Shown: in pieces, positions 60,140 through 64,000 of the stretch | How the letters are laid out: the number at the start of each line of letters is the position of its first letter | How positions within the stretch are numbered: position 1 is the stretch's first letter | Source: Streptococcus suis S735 | GTDB lineage: Bacteria; Bacillota; Bacilli; Lactobacillales; Streptococcaceae | Length of the DNA: 64,000 nt | Assembly: GCF_000294495.1 (NCBI RefSeq) | Contig: NC_018526.1 | Coordinates: 1,736,001-1,800,000, forward strand | Direction: 5' to 3' | Translations under genes and position numbers: made by a program | Notes under the pieces: model-generated | What the model saw: only the letters and a program-made list of their open reading frames with translations | What the model was told of the DNA's origin: nothing | Database searches by the model: none

Positions 60140-61870
60140 TTAGGAAATATTTGATTTTCGGTAGATAAAGGTATAATAAATCGACCAAAGTATCCAGCCA
60201 GTCAAACTGATAAAGATAACTGGCAATAACCACCATTGTTGCTTATAGGAGAGGATTAGGGTGTTCTTCCCTTTTTGGCTGGTAACCGTTGGCACACCAA
60301 TAGTGGAAAGATAATAATCCATCTTCCCTAACCTCTTTCCATTCAATGTCAATTCACTATCTCGGTAAATAACAATCGGTATTTGGATTTCCTCTGATTG
60401 ATTTGCCGACCAACTTATTTTTAAGCTATCCCCAAAAACTTGCTTATTAAATTGCTGGTTAGGTAAAATAATCTGGTCACGGTAACGATCATAACGAGAT
60501 TTAGCCTCATTTACCGCACGAACATTCTCTTCTTTTTCAGATAACACCGGCACATAGTCGGGAGTTGATTTCTGAGCCAGTTGAACAAACTCACCTAAAT
60601 TTTTTGAATGCAAGGATGCACGTAATTCTTCCGTTGTTCCGTATAGAGTAGTATGAAGCATATCTTGTAAGAATTCTGCTTTGTTGTACTGGTCATTGAC
60701 TGCTTGATTATATTGATCCCAAGTAAAACCAACACCAATTATGGTAGATAAGATTGTCAACCCCAAAAACAACTTTTTACGTACTTCGTAATCTGTTAAT
60801 TGAAGACCAACAATCGTCAGAAGTAAAGCATTAGCATACAAAAAGAATCTAAAGGGAAATTGGATTAAATCCACTAATCCAATACCTTTACCAGCAAATA
60901 GTTGCCACGGAAAAAGATTTGTTGAAAAAATAAAAAATACCAGAAAAGTTACTGTCAGACCCCTCAATATCACCGATTGCTTCTTCCATTTTTTCAGCAT
61001 AAAATAAAGAGAGGTTGCAAAAATGATTGGTAGAGAGTATGGAAAGTATAAGAAATAAGCCTTAGACCAGGTAACTGTTGACTGAATAAACTTTTTGTTT
61101 ATAAATGGTGCTGCTAATTCATTTGTTGCATTTACATATAATAAGGGTAACCAGATATTTACAGTTAAAATCAGAAAAACTCCAACCGAAAACAGTACAT
61201 CTTTCATTACGTTCCATTTGTCTTGCGATTTTAACCAACCAATTGAAAAAAGAATTGCATAGGCTAAGATGAGAAACAGAGCCGACAGCATGTGTATCTG
61301 CAACATTAACCCTACAGCTCCTGCCATCAGAAAAATAGGAACTTTACCAGTTTTTAGGAATCGAACTGCTGGAATCAAACAAAGCGGAAATAAGGCCACT
61401 CCCCAACTTGAAAATCCTTGAGCTACCCACCAGTATTGAACAGAGTAGGTAGTCGCGAAAAACATGGATAACCCAACAGATAGAGAATAGAGTACTTTCA
61501 CTTCTCGCATTAGAAAATAAAGCGAAGTGGCACTCAAAACTCCTAAAAGAAGATTAGACAGTAGTTGGTATCGATACCAAGTTCCGGCCAACAACAGCAA
61601 GGCTCCTTGCAAATAGGCTAGATATGGACCATATAGAGCATTGACAATCCTTCCAGATTGCTGATAGCCATGCAAGCTCATTATATAAGAAAAATCTCCT
61701 GACTTAATTTGTATAGCTGTATCATAAAAACGATTATAATGAAAAACAATATCGTCTCCTGTCACCACTGCTTTTGTCAAAATCTGTGGCAATAGAAGGG
61801 TGAGCGAAAAAAGAAAAAATACAGTTACTGCAACAATATCTGGATGCTTTTTCAGTAATTTTTTTAACAT
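60140..61870 (-). CDS. Polytopic membrane protein, probable glycosyltransferase-like
   Basis: The 576 residues have about 11-12 hydrophobic segments, a first loop with VVTGDDIVFHYNRFYD, and an extracellular C-terminal domain before a last helix. The early acidic loop and overall layout resemble large GT-C-type or 6-pyruvoyl-tetrahydropterin-synthase-related membrane proteins. Its partner downstream is the LTA-synthase-family gene, so surface polymer modification is a fair guess. A terminator hairpin lies just before its ribosome site (GAAGG), so its expression may be attenuated. Confidence 0.65.
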   Translation of the reverse strand: MLKKLLKKHPDIVAVTVFFLFSLTLLLPQILTKAVVTGDDIVFHYNRFYDTAIQIKSGDFSYIMSLHGYQQSGRIVNALYGPYLAYLQGALLLLAGTWYRYQLLSNLLLGVLSATSLYFLMREVKVLYSLSVGLSMFFATTYSVQYWWVAQGFSSWGVALFPLCLIPAVRFLKTGKVPIFLMAGAVGLMLQIHMLSALFLILAYAILFSIGWLKSQDKWNVMKDVLFSVGVFLILTVNIWLPLLYVNATNELAAPFINKKFIQSTVTWSKAYFLYFPYSLPIIFATSLYFMLKKWKKQSVILRGLTVTFLVFFIFSTNLFPWQLFAGKGIGLVDLIQFPFRFFLYANALLLTIVGLQLTDYEVRKKLFLGLTILSTIIGVGFTWDQYNQAVNDQYNKAEFLQDMLHTTLYGTTEELRASLHSKNLGEFVQLAQKSTPDYVPVLSEKEENVRAVNEAKSRYDRYRDQIILPNQQFNKQVFGDSLKISWSANQSEEIQIPIVIYRDSELTLNGKRLGKMDYYLSTIGVPTVTSQKGKNTLILSYKQQWWLLPVIFISLTGWILWSIYYTFIYRKSNIS

Positions 61871-61883
61871 AAGATACCTTCAT

Positions 61884-62123
61884 AAAAAAAGAGGGAACCC
61901 CTCTCTTGTTTTTGTAAGAACCTGTACTCAGAAGTGAAGTGATTATCAATAAGAGATAGTTTTTCGCTAATCAAGGCAGTTTTATTGAGAGAATACTGAC
62001 TGTACTTTGAAAAAACTAACGATGACTAGCTTAAAAACTATCCTTAAGTAGAAGTGCTGAACTGTGAATACGGGTTCTTACTATTCTGCTCATTTGCAGA
62101 CAATAATTCCTTAAAATTTATCA
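61884..62123 (-). ncRNA. Candidate structured RNA or attenuator leader (about 240 nt)
   Basis: The transcript would start near 62123 and end in a terminator (AGAGGG-GTT-CCCTCT plus T7, 61884-61904). GTAAGAACC-C-GTA (62081-62069) pairs with TAC-A-GGTTCTTAC (61926-61914). GATAGTTTTT pairs with AAAAACTATC further in, extended by GCTAGTC/GATTAGC. The result is a long rod with internal bulges. No coding frame with a ribosome site is evident. I recognise no named family. It could be a stand-alone small RNA or the leader of the membrane gene at 61870. Confidence 0.6.
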
Positions 62124-62129
62124 ACTCCC

Positions 62130-62158
62130 AGTATAACAAGCTTTCCCCCCACTGTCAA
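62130..62158 (-). promoter_or_regulatory. Strong promoter of the candidate RNA
   Basis: TTGACA (62153-62158), a 17-bp spacer and TATACT (62130-62135) on the minus strand form a near-consensus sigma-A promoter. No gene start follows for about 260 bases. Confidence 0.8.
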
Positions 62159-62234
62159 CGAACAAGGCAAACAGGAAAACAATTTTCCATTAAAATAAAT
62201 ATTGATTGCAGATTTCTCCGCAATCAATACTTGC

Positions 62235-63107
62235 TTATAAACCAACTTCCTGAAGGCTGTCAGACAAACGTGCGAAGTCAGCCATGGAAAGTGCTTCGCC
62301 ACGAACACTGGCTTCCAGCTCTGCCATGCCAAGTGCCTGCGTCAGCTTGTCCTTGACTTCTTCGGATTTGCCGAAATGGTTGGTCAGGTTGTTCCACAGG
62401 GTCTTGCGGCGATGCACAAAGCTGGCCTTGGACACTCGGAAGAAAAAATCTTCGTCTTTGACGCTCACCAGAGGTTGCTCGCGGCGGACCATTTTGAGAA
62501 TGGCGGAGTCCACGTTTGGTGCAGGCACAAAGACGGTGCGAGGCACGATAAAGGCCACCTTGGCAGTCATGTAGTACTGGACCGCAATGGACAGGCTTCC
62601 GTAAGCCTTGGTGTTTGGCTCAGCAGAAATGCGGTCGGCCACCTCCCGCTGCATCATGACTACGAACTCGCTGAAGGGAATCTTGCTCTCAATCAGGTGC
62701 ATGAGGATAGAGGTGGTGATGTAGTAGGGCAGGTTGGCCACGACCTTGATGGGCAAATCAGGGTTCTTAAAGTTCTGAATCTGGGTCTGCAGGTCGGTCT
62801 TGAGGATGTCTTGGTTGACCACGGTCACATTGTCAAAGCGACCCAAGGTGTCCGCCAAAATCGGAATCAGGCGGTCGTCAATCTCAAAAGCCAAGACCTC
62901 AGCGGCATTCTCCGCCAAAAACTCGGTCAAGGCCCCGATTCCAGGACCAATCTCGATGACATTGACATTTCGGTCAATCTCTGCCGTGTCCACAATCTTC
63001 TGTAAAATATTGGTATCAGTCAAAAAATTTTGACCGAAGGATTTCTTAAAGGTAAACCCGTGGCGTTCAAGGACGGCACGAGTAACGTTTTTGTCTGCAA
63101 TTCTCAT
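62235..63107 (-). CDS. rsmA: 16S rRNA dimethyladenosine transferase RsmA (KsgA)
   Basis: RsmA dimethylates two adjacent adenosines in helix 45 of 16S rRNA. The start at 63107 (290 residues) gives the family N terminus [23 protein letters not shown]; a further in-frame ATG 12 codons upstream is not conserved. Motifs are [21 protein letters not shown] and [13 protein letters not shown] (catalytic NLPY). It is separated from rsgA by the accessory region. Confidence 0.95.
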   Translation of the reverse strand: MRIADKNVTRAVLERHGFTFKKSFGQNFLTDTNILQKIVDTAEIDRNVNVIEIGPGIGALTEFLAENAAEVLAFEIDDRLIPILADTLGRFDNVTVVNQDILKTDLQTQIQNFKNPDLPIKVVANLPYYITTSILMHLIESKIPFSEFVVMMQREVADRISAEPNTKAYGSLSIAVQYYMTAKVAFIVPRTVFVPAPNVDSAILKMVRREQPLVSVKDEDFFFRVSKASFVHRRKTLWNNLTNHFGKSEEVKDKLTQALGMAELEASVRGEALSMADFARLSDSLQEVGL

Positions 63108-63126
63108 GTGTGTTCTTTCTTGTTTT

Positions 63127-63657
63127 TTATTTCGCCATTTCACTCAATCGTGAAATAACACTTAGTTTTCTCATCGTCGCTGTAATGTCCAGCTGTTTTT
63201 CTAAATAATTGGTATTTAGTTTTTTCTTTCGAGCATCTCTCGGAAGATACATGTATAGACATTGACTTCCCAGACGCAACTCCTCATCGCCAAAGTCTTG
63301 GTGCAATAATTTGTTTAATTTTTCACCATTTATCTCATCATTGGTAAAGACCAAATGAACACGAGAAGGATCATAGCCCTCACCAAAAGAATTTTCAGCA
63401 ACTGCTTGTGTTAACTCCATCTGATGTTTGACAATGATCGCTAACTCTGCACCTATTTTTTCTTTAATGGTTTGATGGATAAGCCGACTGAGTTCTTCAT
63501 CTAATATATCTGTTTCACAAACAACATTTCCGCTTTGAATATAGGTTTGGACAGAAGTTAAACCAGCTTCCGTCAAAATTTCCGCCAAGTAAGACATCTT
63601 GGGAATTTTATTCTTGCCAACAGGGGTAACACCTCGAAGGAGGACGACTTTTTTCAT
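63127..63657 (-). CDS. DUF1697 family protein
   Basis: The 176 residues show the DUF1697 pattern [23 protein letters not shown] with TYIQSGNVV and [21 protein letters not shown]. Function unknown. It precedes rsmA on the same strand with a 19-base gap to the rsmA ATG. Confidence 0.85.
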   Translation of the reverse strand: MKKVVLLRGVTPVGKNKIPKMSYLAEILTEAGLTSVQTYIQSGNVVCETDILDEELSRLIHQTIKEKIGAELAIIVKHQMELTQAVAENSFGEGYDPSRVHLVFTNDEINGEKLNKLLHQDFGDEELRLGSQCLYMYLPRDARKKKLNTNYLEKQLDITATMRKLSVISRLSEMAK

Positions 63658-63670
63658 TTGTTAATCCCCC

Positions 63671-63928
63671 TCACCTATAATGATCCTTTAGCGACAGGAT
63701 GCACAACCGATCAGCTTCCACCATATAAATCAACCGATTCTCCGCATCAATTCTCCGAGACCAGGCACCTTGATAATCATACTTCAAAGGTTCTGGTTTG
63801 GCAATGCCTTCAAAAGGATGTCGCTGCATATCCTGGATAATCTTATTGATTCTCTTCAGTGTTTTCTTATCCTGACCCTGCCAATAAAGATAGTCTTCCC
63901 AGGCGTCGTCTGTAAAATGGATTCCCAT
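63671..63928 (-). CDS. yoeB: YoeB/Txe-family mRNA interferase toxin
   Basis: The 85 residues have the full YoeB pattern: FTDDAWEDYLYWQ at the start, a KRINKIIQDMQRHPFEGIAKPEPLKYDYQGAWSRRID core with the catalytic Glu and Arg, and HYR at the C terminus with the catalytic His and Tyr. It cleaves mRNA on the ribosome. One base separates it from the antitoxin stop. Confidence 0.92.
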   Translation of the reverse strand: MGIHFTDDAWEDYLYWQGQDKKTLKRINKIIQDMQRHPFEGIAKPEPLKYDYQGAWSRRIDAENRLIYMVEADRLCILSLKDHYR

Positions 63929-63929
63929 G

Positions 63930-64000
63930 TTAGTCCGCCTCTATCAGGTTTCGTTCTTGGGTTTGTCCCGTTTTGACTTTAGCCATACCACGTAGGACTT
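63930..64000 (-). CDS. yefM: YefM/Phd-family antitoxin (5' part outside window)
   Basis: Only the last 23 codons are present, ending QERNLIEAD. The position directly upstream of yoeB and the basic, then acidic tail suit a YefM antitoxin, which neutralises YoeB and represses the operon. The family cannot be confirmed from the fragment alone. Confidence 0.7.
   Translation of the reverse strand, partial: VLRGMAKVKTGQTQERNLIEAD

Noticed and set aside
61884..61926. T-box leader before the membrane gene
   Set aside because: The conserved T-box sequence AGGGTGG-ACCGCG is not present near the terminator, and the downstream gene is not an amino acid gene.
62376..63005. A 209-codon plus-strand open frame opposite rsmA
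   Set aside because: Antisense to rsmA, with no start signals or known motifs.

Overview
The window is a low-GC Firmicute chromosome segment and the gene content points to Streptococcus, most likely Streptococcus suis. The evidence is a PolC-type replicase, streptococcal gene orders (pbp2a-rpmG-secE-nusG and rsgA-rpe-thiN-rmuC-yhaM-purR), a 1039-residue LPXTG nuclease matching SsnA, a roughly 1690-residue LPXTG subtilisin matching SspA, a fused GshAB glutathione synthetase and an Rgg/short-peptide locus. The species assignment is inference from protein families; no 16S gene is present.

Layout. 1-4860: a partial membrane protein and polC. 4930-9450: divergent dihydroxyacetone/glycerol locus, with regulators dhaS-dhaQ to the left and dhaK-dhaL-dhaM-glpF to the right, controlled by a DhaS-type inverted repeat and a perfect cre box. 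9530-14514: proS, eep, cdsA and uppS on the minus strand; an array of short repeats, each carrying a Shine-Dalgarno sequence and usually a mini-ORF, precedes proS. 14628-25000: yajC and purA, then gshAB, ssnA, hslO and dusB. 25043-30740: NAD salvage (nrtR-like, pnuC, nadR) and the ctsR-clpC stress operon with its CtsR box. 30858-34280: a thioredoxin-like gene, a GNAT-like gene, and rpsB-tsf with a structured leader. 34479-40800: a small P-loop kinase, tRNA-Cys and sspA with a metal-regulator-like palindrome at its promoter. 40867-46110: nusG, secE, rpmG, pbp2a, a ferredoxin-NADP reductase and a pseudouridine synthase. 46117-52249: purR, an aminoglycoside-phosphotransferase-like gene, yhaM broken by an 8-bp tandem duplication, then rmuC, thiN, rpe and rsgA.

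The accessory region is 52250-62234. It lies between rsgA and rsmA (ksgA), which are normally adjacent in streptococci. It holds hairpin-rich repeats, tRNA-Leu and a quorum-sensing-linked radical-SAM peptide (RaS-RiPP) locus. That locus comprises a divergent 31-residue short hydrophobic peptide and an Rgg regulator, a 37-residue precursor with a TQQ motif, a radical SAM enzyme with few C-terminal cysteines, and an ABC exporter. The precursor gene is bracketed by a 19-bp inverted repeat whose arms sit just upstream of the ribosome-binding sites of precursor and enzyme. After this come an LTA-synthase-family gene, a large polytopic membrane protein, and a probable structured RNA of about 240 nt with a near-consensus promoter and a terminator directly in front of the membrane gene.

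The window ends with rsmA, a DUF1697 gene and a YoeB/YefM-type toxin-antitoxin pair cut by the edge. Three 104-bp MITE-like elements with 16-bp terminal inverted repeats (two close copies, one diverged) each lie within a few bases of a stop codon.
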